This document shows, piece after piece, positions 23,200 through 29,119 of a stretch of 29,119 nucleotides of DNA. This stretch comes from Undivivens sp041652635 (GTDB taxonomy: Bacteria; Omnitrophota; Gorgyraeia; Gygaellales; Profunditerraquicolaceae). The stretch is from positions 1 through 29,119 of the forward strand of contig JBAZGW010000011.1 of assembly GCA_041652635.1 (NCBI GenBank). The letters run 5' to 3'. A program made the translations under genes and the position numbers. The notes under the pieces are model-generated. The model was given only the letters and a program-made list of their open reading frames with translations, ran no database searches and was not told where the DNA came from. Numbering within the stretch: position 1 is the stretch's first letter; the number at the start of each line of letters is the position of its first letter.

Positions 23200-23988
23200 T
23201 TATGGAAAAATAAAATAGAACAACGCGGTAAAGAAACAATCTGTGGCGATGATCAGGATAAAGGACGTGACCACGGCTTTCATAGTCGCCTTGCCGACAC
23301 CCACCGAACCGCCTTGAACGTTAAAACCTTCGTAACAACTCACCAAAGCTATGACCATCCCGAAAACAACGGTCTTGGCAAGCCCGGTTAACAGATCCTT
23401 AAAGAGCAAAGACTCGAATGTCATTTTCATATAAATAGTGGAAGAAATATCCAGTTTGTATACGCAGATCAGGTATCCGCCGAAAATGCCGATGATATCC
23501 GCGTAAAGCGTCAATAACGGAAGCATCAACGCCAGGGCGACCAGCCTGGGCACTACCAGGTACCTTACAGGGCTTACCGAAAGGGTCTCCAGCGCGTCTA
23601 TCTGCTCCGTGACCTGCATAGAGCCGATCTCGGCGGTTATGGCCGCGCCCACGCGGCCGGCGACGATCAGGGCCGTGATCACCGGGCCAAGTTCCCGCAC
23701 CAGGGAGAGGGCCACGATAGTCGCTATATACATCTCCGACCCAAGCCGCTGCATCAGGTAAGCGATCTGAAAAGTAAAGATCACGCCGATGAACAAAGAG
23801 ATAAGGGCGACTATCGGCAGGCTGTCCACCCCGGATTTCCTCGCCTGTTCCAGTATGCGCCCGCGTTTCAAAGGGGCCAGAAAAACCCACCGGCAGGCCT
23901 GCCCTGAAAGGATCGCCAGGCCGCCGAAGAAATAGAGCATGGCCAGGACTTTCGTGCCTATTTTTAAAAAAACGTCCTTAAACATCAT
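23200..23988 (-). CDS. mlaE: MlaE-type ABC permease
   Basis: A 262-residue multi-spanning permease of the MlaE/YrbE family. Hydrophobic segments lie at about 14-32, 57-80, 98-118, 146-170, 200-225 and 240-260. The conserved EIGSMQVTEQIDALETLSVSPVRYL-type region sits at about 125-150, together with GRVGAAITAEIG and RELGPVITALIVAG. MlaE is the membrane core that accepts lipid from MlaD. Its ATG overlaps the clpC stop as ATGA, so it is coupled to the protease gene, an odd association. mlaF begins 3 bp after its stop. Family call is certain. Confidence 0.93.
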   Translation of the reverse strand: MMFKDVFLKIGTKVLAMLYFFGGLAILSGQACRWVFLAPLKRGRILEQARKSGVDSLPIVALISLFIGVIFTFQIAYLMQRLGSEMYIATIVALSLVRELGPVITALIVAGRVGAAITAEIGSMQVTEQIDALETLSVSPVRYLVVPRLVALALMLPLLTLYADIIGIFGGYLICVYKLDISSTIYMKMTFESLLFKDLLTGLAKTVVFGMVIALVSCYEGFNVQGGSVGVGKATMKAVVTSFILIIATDCFFTALFYFIFP

Positions 23989-26396
23989 TCAAAAAGAAGT
24001 TCATCCTTCTCCATTCTCACCTTAATTACCGCACCGTCTTTGAGTTTCCTGGAAATTATCTCCGAAGCAAGCGGATCTTCAAGGAACCTCTGTATCGTCC
24101 TTTTCAAAGGCCTCGCGCCGAACACCGGGTCGAAACCGCGCTCGATAAGGAACGATTTAGCTTCCGCCGCCACCTCCAGTGTTATCCCCTGCTCGCGCAG
24201 CCGCTTGATCACATTCTGTATTTCTATGTCCACTATGCGCTCGAGGTCCTCCTTGACGAGCGGGCGGAAAACGATAATGTCGTCCAGACGGTTCAAAAAT
24301 TCAGGCTTGAAGGTGCGTTTGACCTCCTCCATAAGCTTATCTTTGATCTCGTTGTAAGTTACTTCCTCTTTCTTGGCTGTAAAACCGAGAGAGGCGTTCT
24401 TACGGATCAATTCCGCGCCGACGTTGGACGTCATAATGATCACCGTATTGCGGAAATCCACCTTGCGCGCGAAGCTGTCGGTAAGCCTTCCGTCCTCAAG
24501 CACCTGCAACAACAGATTAAAAACGTCCGGGTGCGCCTTTTCTATTTCGTCAAGCAGGATGACCGAATAAGGCCTCCTGCGCACTTTCTCCGTCAACTGC
24601 CCGCCTTCTTCATAGCCGACGTAACCCGGAGGGGCTCCGATCAGCCTGGAAACATTGAATTTCTCCATATATTCCGACATATCAAGCTGGATCAGTGCGT
24701 TCTCATCACCGAACATATATTCGGCCAGGGCCCTGGCAAGCAGTGTTTTTCCCACGCCCGTGGGCCCGAGAAAAATAAAGGAACCGATAGGCCGGCGCGG
24801 GTCTTTTATACCGGCGCGCGAACGCCTAACCGCGTGCGCGATAGTGTTTATCGCCTCATCCTGGCCCACCACGCGTTTATGCAATTCCTCTTCTATCTTC
24901 ATCAGCTTTATGCCTTCTTTTTCCTCCAGCCTGATGATGGGAATGCCGGTGGTCTGGGAAACGATGCGCGCGATATCCTCGGCGTTCACTTCCGGCCGCA
25001 GCTTATCCTTGGTCTGGGACCAGTCACGGTTCAGCTGCTCGAGCTCCTGGCGCACCTGCCTTTCCTGGTCGCGCAGGGAAGCCGCCTTCTCGAAATCCTG
25101 GCTTTTTATGTATGCCTCTTTTTCCTTTTTCAGTCCTTCCACCCGGGATTCGAGGCCCTTTATTTCAGGAGGAACGATAAGCACGTTGAGCCGGGCGCGG
25201 GAACCGGCCTCGTCTATCAGATCTATGGCCTTATCCGGCAGGAACCTCCCCGACACATACCTGTCGGACAATTTAGCCGCGGCTGCCAGCGCTTCGTCAT
25301 TGAAGGTGACCCGGTGGTGCGCTTCGTATTTATCACGCAGCCCTTTGAGTATTTCAACAGTCTGGTCCACGGAGGGCGGCTCGACCATTATGGTCTGGAA
25401 ACGCCTTTCCAGGGCGGCGTCCTTCTCTATGTATTTACGATACTCATCCAGGGTGGTCGCGCCTATGCATTGTATTTCACCGCGGGAAAGAGCCGGTTTC
25501 AACATATTGGAGGCGTCGATCGCGCCTTCGGCGGCACCCGCTCCTACCAGCGTGTGCAGCTCATCTATGAAAATGATCACGTCCTGAGAACGTTTGATCT
25601 CCTCCATCACCGCTTTAATACGCTCCTCGAACTGCCCGCGGTATTTCGTCCCGGCGACCATCAAGGCCAGGTCAAGCACGATCAAACGCTTATTACGAAG
25701 CACCTCCGGCACATTGCCGTTGACTATCAGCTGCGACAGCCCCTCGACGATGGCGGTCTTACCGACGCCCGCTTCGCCCAGGAGCACCGGATTATTCTTG
25801 GTGCGCCTGCTGAGTATCTGGATCACTCTTTCTATCTCTCCCTTGCGGTCTATTACCGGATCAAGTTTGTTCTCTTTGGCGAGCGCGGTCAGGTCCCTGC
25901 CGAAAGCGTCGAGAGCCGGTGTCTTGGTCTTGGCGGCCGGATGGCTGTAACCCGGCAAAGCGGAACCGAGTATCTCCATAACTTCATTCCTCACCTTGCT
26001 TAAGTCCAGGCCGAGGTTCATCAGCACCTGGGAAGCCACGCCCTCTCCTTCACGGATGAGCCCGAGCAAAAGATGTTCCGTCCCGATGTAATTATGCCCG
26101 AGCGCGCGGGCTTCTTCGGCGGCTAATTCCAGCGCCTTTTTGGAACGCGGGGTAAAAGGAATATCCCCGATGATCTGGGTCGCCGGACCGGGCTGCACGA
26201 GTTTCTCTATCTCCAGGCGTATATTCTCCAGGGAAAGCCCCAGCTTCTGCAGGACATTGGAAGCCACGCCTTCACCCTCCCTGATAAGTCCGAGAAGGAT
26301 ATGCTCGGTCCCGATGTAATCATGGTTGAACCGCCTCGCTTCTTCCTTAGCCAGTATGATCACTTTGCGCGCTCTCTCGGTAAATCTCTCGAACAT
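23985..26396 (-). CDS. clpC: AAA+ unfoldase ClpC
   Basis: This 803-residue ClpC/ClpA-type unfoldase delivers proteins to ClpP. It has two Clp N-terminal repeats (about 1-75 and 76-145), the first AAA+ module with Walker A GEAGVGKT (207-214), a middle region with a UVR-like segment around SQDFEKAASLRDQERQ, and the second AAA+ module with GPTGVGKT. The glutamates of the two GTEH motifs (E31 and E107) match the positions that bind phosphoarginine in Bacillus ClpC. AGGAGGAG just before the ATG is a strong ribosome binding site. It follows mcsA-mcsB, so it probably degrades arginine-phosphorylated proteins. No clpP is in the window. Confidence 0.96.
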   Translation of the reverse strand: MFERFTERARKVIILAKEEARRFNHDYIGTEHILLGLIREGEGVASNVLQKLGLSLENIRLEIEKLVQPGPATQIIGDIPFTPRSKKALELAAEEARALGHNYIGTEHLLLGLIREGEGVASQVLMNLGLDLSKVRNEVMEILGSALPGYSHPAAKTKTPALDAFGRDLTALAKENKLDPVIDRKGEIERVIQILSRRTKNNPVLLGEAGVGKTAIVEGLSQLIVNGNVPEVLRNKRLIVLDLALMVAGTKYRGQFEERIKAVMEEIKRSQDVIIFIDELHTLVGAGAAEGAIDASNMLKPALSRGEIQCIGATTLDEYRKYIEKDAALERRFQTIMVEPPSVDQTVEILKGLRDKYEAHHRVTFNDEALAAAAKLSDRYVSGRFLPDKAIDLIDEAGSRARLNVLIVPPEIKGLESRVEGLKKEKEAYIKSQDFEKAASLRDQERQVRQELEQLNRDWSQTKDKLRPEVNAEDIARIVSQTTGIPIIRLEEKEGIKLMKIEEELHKRVVGQDEAINTIAHAVRRSRAGIKDPRRPIGSFIFLGPTGVGKTLLARALAEYMFGDENALIQLDMSEYMEKFNVSRLIGAPPGYVGYEEGGQLTEKVRRRPYSVILLDEIEKAHPDVFNLLLQVLEDGRLTDSFARKVDFRNTVIIMTSNVGAELIRKNASLGFTAKKEEVTYNEIKDKLMEEVKRTFKPEFLNRLDDIIVFRPLVKEDLERIVDIEIQNVIKRLREQGITLEVAAEAKSFLIERGFDPVFGARPLKRTIQRFLEDPLASEIISRKLKDGAVIKVRMEKDELLFE

Positions 26397-26417
26397 TTTT
26401 CTCCTCCTGATTATTTA

Positions 26418-26437
26418 AACCCCTTTTCAAGGGGGTG
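26418..26437 (-). other. Hairpin between mcsB and clpC
   Basis: CCCCTT and AAGGGG form a 6-bp stem around TTC in the 45-bp gap between mcsB and clpC. Read on the - strand, it is followed by TTTAAATAATC and then the clpC ribosome binding site. It could be a weak attenuator or an mRNA-processing or stability element. Read on the + strand, a short T-run follows (GTGTTTTTT), which is antisense to all genes here. Confidence 0.35.
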
Positions 26438-26441
26438 TTTT

Positions 26442-27494
26442 TTAAACCGCGTTAAGTTTCTGACGTATGATCTCCGCGCGTTTCACGTCCCTCTCCTCCG
26501 GAGAAAGCCTTTTATTCTCCAGCTTCTGCAGGTGGGAAGGCTGGATCAATATAAATAGTTCGTTGAGCACGCCGCGGTTTAGGTCCTTGATCATGCCCAG
26601 TTCGCACCCCAGTCTGAGCATTGAAAGCAATTCTATAGTTTCCTTGCTGGAAATAATATACGCGTTACGCAGTATCCCGTGACTACGGTGCACCCTGTCT
26701 TCCAGCATGGCTTTTTCTTTCGCCAGCAGGGCCTCTCTCGCCTGGGTTTCCTGTTCGATGATCTGGCGGATCAGCCCGTCGATGTTATCGACAAGCTCTT
26801 CTTCGCTTTGGCCCATGGAGACCTGATTGGATATCTGAAAGAAATGCCCGGCGGCCTGCGTGCCTTCCCCATAGAAGCCGCGCGTGGTAAAACTGAGTTT
26901 GGCGATAGCGGCAAGCACCCTGTTTATCTGGTTAAGAATAACCAGCGCCGGCAAATGAAGCATCACCGACCCTCTCATCCCGGTCCCGGCATTGGTCGGG
27001 CAAGCCGTCAGATACCCCCACTCCCGGGAAAAGGCGTAAGGTATCTCTTTGGCGACAGCGTCGTCGAGACCGTTAATGATCTCCCAAGCCCCTTTAAGAT
27101 TAAAACCCGACTGCATCACCTGCACGCGCAAGTGGTCTTCTTCGTTGACCATTATGGAAAGCACTTCGTTATTCTCCACGATAAGCGCCTTGCTGTTCGG
27201 CTTCTGGCTTAACTCATGCGACATCAGATGCCTTTCCACGAGGAACTGTTTATCCACCGCGTCGAGTTCCGACATACTGAAGAATACGGTGTTCTTCAGC
27301 GCGTCAACCGTGTCTCTCAATGCCTTGGCCCTCTCCAGCACCGTCTCCGCCTGTTTTTTACCGGCCATATGCGGGAAAGGCAGTTTATCTATGTTGCGGG
27401 CGAGCCTGACGCGGCTGGAGATAACGATATCCGAATTAGGACCCGCGCCTTTAAGCCACTCGCTTGTGTGATTAAGCAGATCATTCAGTTCCAT
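26442..27494 (-). CDS. mcsB: Protein-arginine kinase McsB
   Basis: McsB is a phosphagen-kinase-like enzyme that phosphorylates arginines in damaged proteins and so marks them for ClpC-ClpP. The protein (350 residues from this start) has the ATP-binding SSRVRLARNIDKLPFP segment, the NEEDHLRVQ loop, CPTNAGTGMRGS with the conserved cysteine, and GEGTQAAGHFFQISNQ. The open frame could begin at a GTG at 27503, but the ATG at 27494 has GGGGA before it. The gene begins inside the 3' end of mcsA (14-bp overlap from this start). No ctsR repressor, its usual partner in Firmicutes, is in the window. Confidence 0.93.
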   Translation of the reverse strand: MELNDLLNHTSEWLKGAGPNSDIVISSRVRLARNIDKLPFPHMAGKKQAETVLERAKALRDTVDALKNTVFFSMSELDAVDKQFLVERHLMSHELSQKPNSKALIVENNEVLSIMVNEEDHLRVQVMQSGFNLKGAWEIINGLDDAVAKEIPYAFSREWGYLTACPTNAGTGMRGSVMLHLPALVILNQINRVLAAIAKLSFTTRGFYGEGTQAAGHFFQISNQVSMGQSEEELVDNIDGLIRQIIEQETQAREALLAKEKAMLEDRVHRSHGILRNAYIISSKETIELLSMLRLGCELGMIKDLNRGVLNELFILIQPSHLQKLENKRLSPEERDVKRAEIIRQKLNAV

Positions 27495-28020
27495 TTTCCC
27501 CACCGTTGTCTTTCTGCTGCCGCGGTTTCTCTTCCAACTCTCTGATACTGTCCCGCAGCCTGGCCGCTTCTTCGAAATCCTCCTGTTCCACCGCCTTCAA
27601 AAGTCTCTGGCGTAACTCCTGCAGTTCGTTCTTTCTGCGCGGCTGAACTGATTTCACCCCGCACTTTTCCGGTAATTTACCGGAATGTCTCGCTGAGCCG
27701 TGAATACGTTTCAACAAAGGGGCCAGGTACTGACGGAAAGCCGCGTAACAATCACCGCATCCCAGCCTGCCTATTTTCTTGAATTCGGCGTAAGTCAACC
27801 CGCAATTGGGGCATTTCAAAGAAAGCGTCTCCGCGACCTTGGAAGGTTTATCGAAATCCGCCATCCCCGCCAGTATATCGCTTAAACCGAATTGCTGTTC
27901 CATCTGCGCGCTTTTATTCCTGGCGCAGTCTTCGCAAAGATGCAATTCGCTCATTTGGTCATCCACTATCTCGGTAAGATGCACCGTGGCCTGTATCTTC
28001 CCGCAAATATCGCAAAGCAT
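27481..28020 (-). CDS. mcsA: McsA, zinc-binding activator of McsB
   Basis: The 179-residue protein has four CxxC pairs: CDIC at residues 3-6, CEDC, CPNC and CGDC. These form two zinc sites, followed by a C-terminal UVR motif (about 131-165, with EQEDFEEAARLRDSI). This matches McsA, which binds and stimulates McsB in Firmicutes. The segment FGLSDILAGM between the zinc sites is also typical. The ATG at 28020 has a GGAG about 11 bases upstream. It overlaps mcsB, and ilvE ends 33 bp upstream. Confidence 0.9.
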   Translation of the reverse strand: MLCDICGKIQATVHLTEIVDDQMSELHLCEDCARNKSAQMEQQFGLSDILAGMADFDKPSKVAETLSLKCPNCGLTYAEFKKIGRLGCGDCYAAFRQYLAPLLKRIHGSARHSGKLPEKCGVKSVQPRRKNELQELRQRLLKAVEQEDFEEAARLRDSIRELEEKPRQQKDNGGENGTE

Positions 28021-28053
28021 AGATCATTTTCTCCGGATTAAAGACAAAAACCG

Positions 28054-28929
28054 TTACAGTTTATATTTAATACCGCTCTTACTCGTGCATTCACGGAACT
28101 TTTTTGTCAATTTCTGCGTAAGCGCGCCCGGCTTGCCGGCGCCGATCCTGCGCCCGTCGACCTTAACCACGGGGATGACCTCCGCGGCCGTGCCGGTCAG
28201 GAAACATTCGTCTGAAATATACACTTCATGCCTGGTGATCACGTGTTCATGCACCGGGATGCGGTTTTTCCTGGCCAGATCTATCACCGCGTCCCTGGTG
28301 ATGCCGCGCAGTGTTCCCATACATTGCGGCGGGGTATACAGATTGCCGTTCTTGACGATAAAAATATTATCCCCCGTGCATTCCGCCACGAACCCGAGAG
28401 AATCGAGCATGATCGCTTCGTCACAGCCCGCGTTCACGGCTTCGATCTTCGCCAGTATGTTATTCAAGTAATTAAGCGATTTTATCTGCGGATTCAACGC
28501 TTCGGGCATATTCCTGACGGTAGGCACGGTAACGATGGACAAGCCTTCCCTATACATCTTTTCCGGATAAAGGACTATCTTGTCGGTTATGATGATGATC
28601 GCCGGTTTCCCCAGGCATTTCCTCGGATCCATCCCGAGGTCGCCCACTCCGCGGCTGACCACCAGCCTGATATACGCATCCTTAAACCTGTTGACTTTCA
28701 ACGTTTCCACCACCGCTTTGATCATTTCCTGTCTGGTCATGCCTATATCCAGCATAATACTGTGAGCGGACTCGTATAAACGGTCTATATGCTCTTTGAG
28801 CTTAAAGACCAGACAATTATAAGAACGTATACCTTCAAACACCCCGTCGCCGTAAAGGAACCCGTGGTCGAACACGGAAACCTTGGCATCTTCTTTATTA
28901 AAGAATTTACCGTTGATGTAGATCTTCAT
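28054..28929 (-). CDS. ilvE: Branched-chain amino acid aminotransferase (class IV PLP)
   Basis: A 291-residue fold-type IV aminotransferase. The PLP lysine is K150 (NPQIKSLNYL). Other signatures are VFDHGFLYGDGVFEGIRSY at 18-36, LVVSRGVGDLGM, the FVAECTGDNIF patch and GTLRGITRDAV. These favour IlvE, which makes valine, leucine and isoleucine from their keto acids, over D-amino-acid transaminase or aminodeoxychorismate lyase, although the three are hard to separate by eye. The ribosome binding site AGGGAGG is clear. The repeat element at 28948-28996 ends about 20 bases upstream of the start. It is the first gene of the - strand run in the window, and no branched-chain pathway gene is nearby. 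Confidence 0.88.
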   Translation of the reverse strand: MKIYINGKFFNKEDAKVSVFDHGFLYGDGVFEGIRSYNCLVFKLKEHIDRLYESAHSIMLDIGMTRQEMIKAVVETLKVNRFKDAYIRLVVSRGVGDLGMDPRKCLGKPAIIIITDKIVLYPEKMYREGLSIVTVPTVRNMPEALNPQIKSLNYLNNILAKIEAVNAGCDEAIMLDSLGFVAECTGDNIFIVKNGNLYTPPQCMGTLRGITRDAVIDLARKNRIPVHEHVITRHEVYISDECFLTGTAAEVIPVVKVDGRRIGAGKPGALTQKLTKKFRECTSKSGIKYKL

Positions 28930-28947
28930 TGTTCCTCCCTATTTAAA

Positions 28948-28996
28948 ATGAATACTCCCCGGACTTTAGTCCGGGGTTTCTTTCCGGAATTATTAC
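28948..28996. repeat. Compound hairpin element, copy B
   Basis: After the shared AATGAATACTCC flank, CCCCGGAC (28957-28964) pairs perfectly with GTCCGGGG (28969-28976) around TTTA. TTTCTTTCCGGAATTATTA follows, matching copy A at 11858-11954. The stem bases differ from copy A, but pairing is kept in both. It lies immediately upstream of ilvE. On the transcribed strand no T-run follows, so it is not a standard terminator for an upstream gene. Confidence 0.75.
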
Positions 28997-29119
28997 CCGC
29001 CATTAGTGATTTGGCGAGACTTTGTCCGCCATTAAAGCATTGGCGAGACTTTGCCCGCCACTGGTGCGTTGGCGAGGTTAATCCCGCCACAAAGATTGGC
29101 GAGGCTTCGTCCGCCACTG
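28997..29119. repeat. 29-bp palindromic tandem array (4 units plus a partial)
   Basis: Units begin at 28997, 29026, 29055, 29084 and 29111; the last is cut by the window edge. Each has CCGCCA, a variable 6-8 base loop and TTGGCG, followed by AGACTTTG-like sequence. Units 1, 3 and 4 nearly match the three units at 11955-12037, and unit 2 is extra. A 63-codon open frame across it on the - strand is a by-product of the repeat. Confidence 0.75.

Noticed and set aside
23198..23239. Upstream TTG start for mlaF
   Set aside because: It would add 14 hydrophobic residues not seen in the family and overlap mlaE by 40 bp; the ATG at 23197 gives the standard beginning.
24531..26003. 490-codon open frame opposite clpC
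   Set aside because: It is antisense to an unmistakable ClpC, has low-complexity composition and no domain features. Other long antisense frames (3285-4385, 14782-15891, 20592-21623) were rejected for the same reason.
28957..28976. Rho-independent terminator
   Set aside because: The T-rich run follows the stem only on the + strand, where no gene ends. On the transcribed - strand the stem is followed by AGTATTC.
28926..29117. 63-codon open frame on the - strand upstream of ilvE
   Set aside because: It is a translation of the 29-bp palindromic array and hairpin, so the open frame follows from the repeat.
28997..29119. CRISPR array
   Set aside because: The units adjoin with no unique spacers, each is itself a short palindrome, and no cas gene is near.

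Overview
The window looks like a chromosomal segment of an uncultured Gram-negative bacterium. LptF/LptG-type permeases and an MlaFED-type lipid ABC system imply an outer membrane. Many housekeeping genes nevertheless follow an order familiar from Firmicutes (mcsA-mcsB-clpC ... radA-yacL-ispD-ispF-cysE-cysS, then tmk-holB-ricT-metG-tatD, then thiL-tsaE-tsaB). That mixture, PilZ domains fused to enzymes, and gaps full of small degenerate repeats fit candidate phyla such as Omnitrophota. This assignment is inference from general resemblance; no rRNA or other marker in the window settles it.

Layout. Positions 1-2553 (+ strand) carry the 3' end of a comF-type phosphoribosyltransferase gene and two overlapping lptF/lptG-like permease genes. 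Positions 2554-3068 are a convergent, gene-free gap with an AT-rich stretch bounded by a 15-bp inverted repeat and then a tandemly duplicated repeat block. Everything from 3069 to 28929 is on the - strand. In transcription order it reads ilvE, mcsA, mcsB, clpC, mlaE, mlaF, mlaD, pilT (with an N-terminal PilZ-like domain), radA, a PIN-TRAM membrane protein (yacL type), ispD, ispF, cysE, cysS, tmk, holB, ricT (frameshifted here), metG, tatD, a DUF362-ferredoxin protein, mtnA, thiL, tsaE, tsaB and alr (with a C-terminal PilZ domain). Many junctions overlap as ATGA or TAATG or by 10-30 bp, so long co-transcribed units are likely.

Functions. McsA/McsB/ClpC form a protein-arginine kinase and AAA+ unfoldase module for protein quality control. 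RadA, HolB and Tmk serve DNA repair, replication and dTTP supply. IspD and IspF are two steps of the MEP isoprenoid pathway. CysE and CysS make O-acetylserine and Cys-tRNA; MetG makes Met-tRNA. TsaE and TsaB belong to the t6A tRNA modification machinery. LptF/G and MlaFED build and maintain the outer membrane. Alr supplies D-alanine for peptidoglycan.

The least ordinary content is between the genes. A 33-bp palindromic unit (CCGCCA...TTGGCG) appears as single insertions, once beside an otherwise matching site that lacks it, and as 29-bp tandem arrays attached to a second hairpin whose stem differs between its two copies while still pairing. Separately, several gaps hold degenerate repeats with a 7-bp period (CTTCGTG-like, AGTCCAT-like and GTAACCG-like). 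The alr-PilZ fusion is the most interesting protein-level observation, because it suggests second-messenger input to cell-wall precursor supply.
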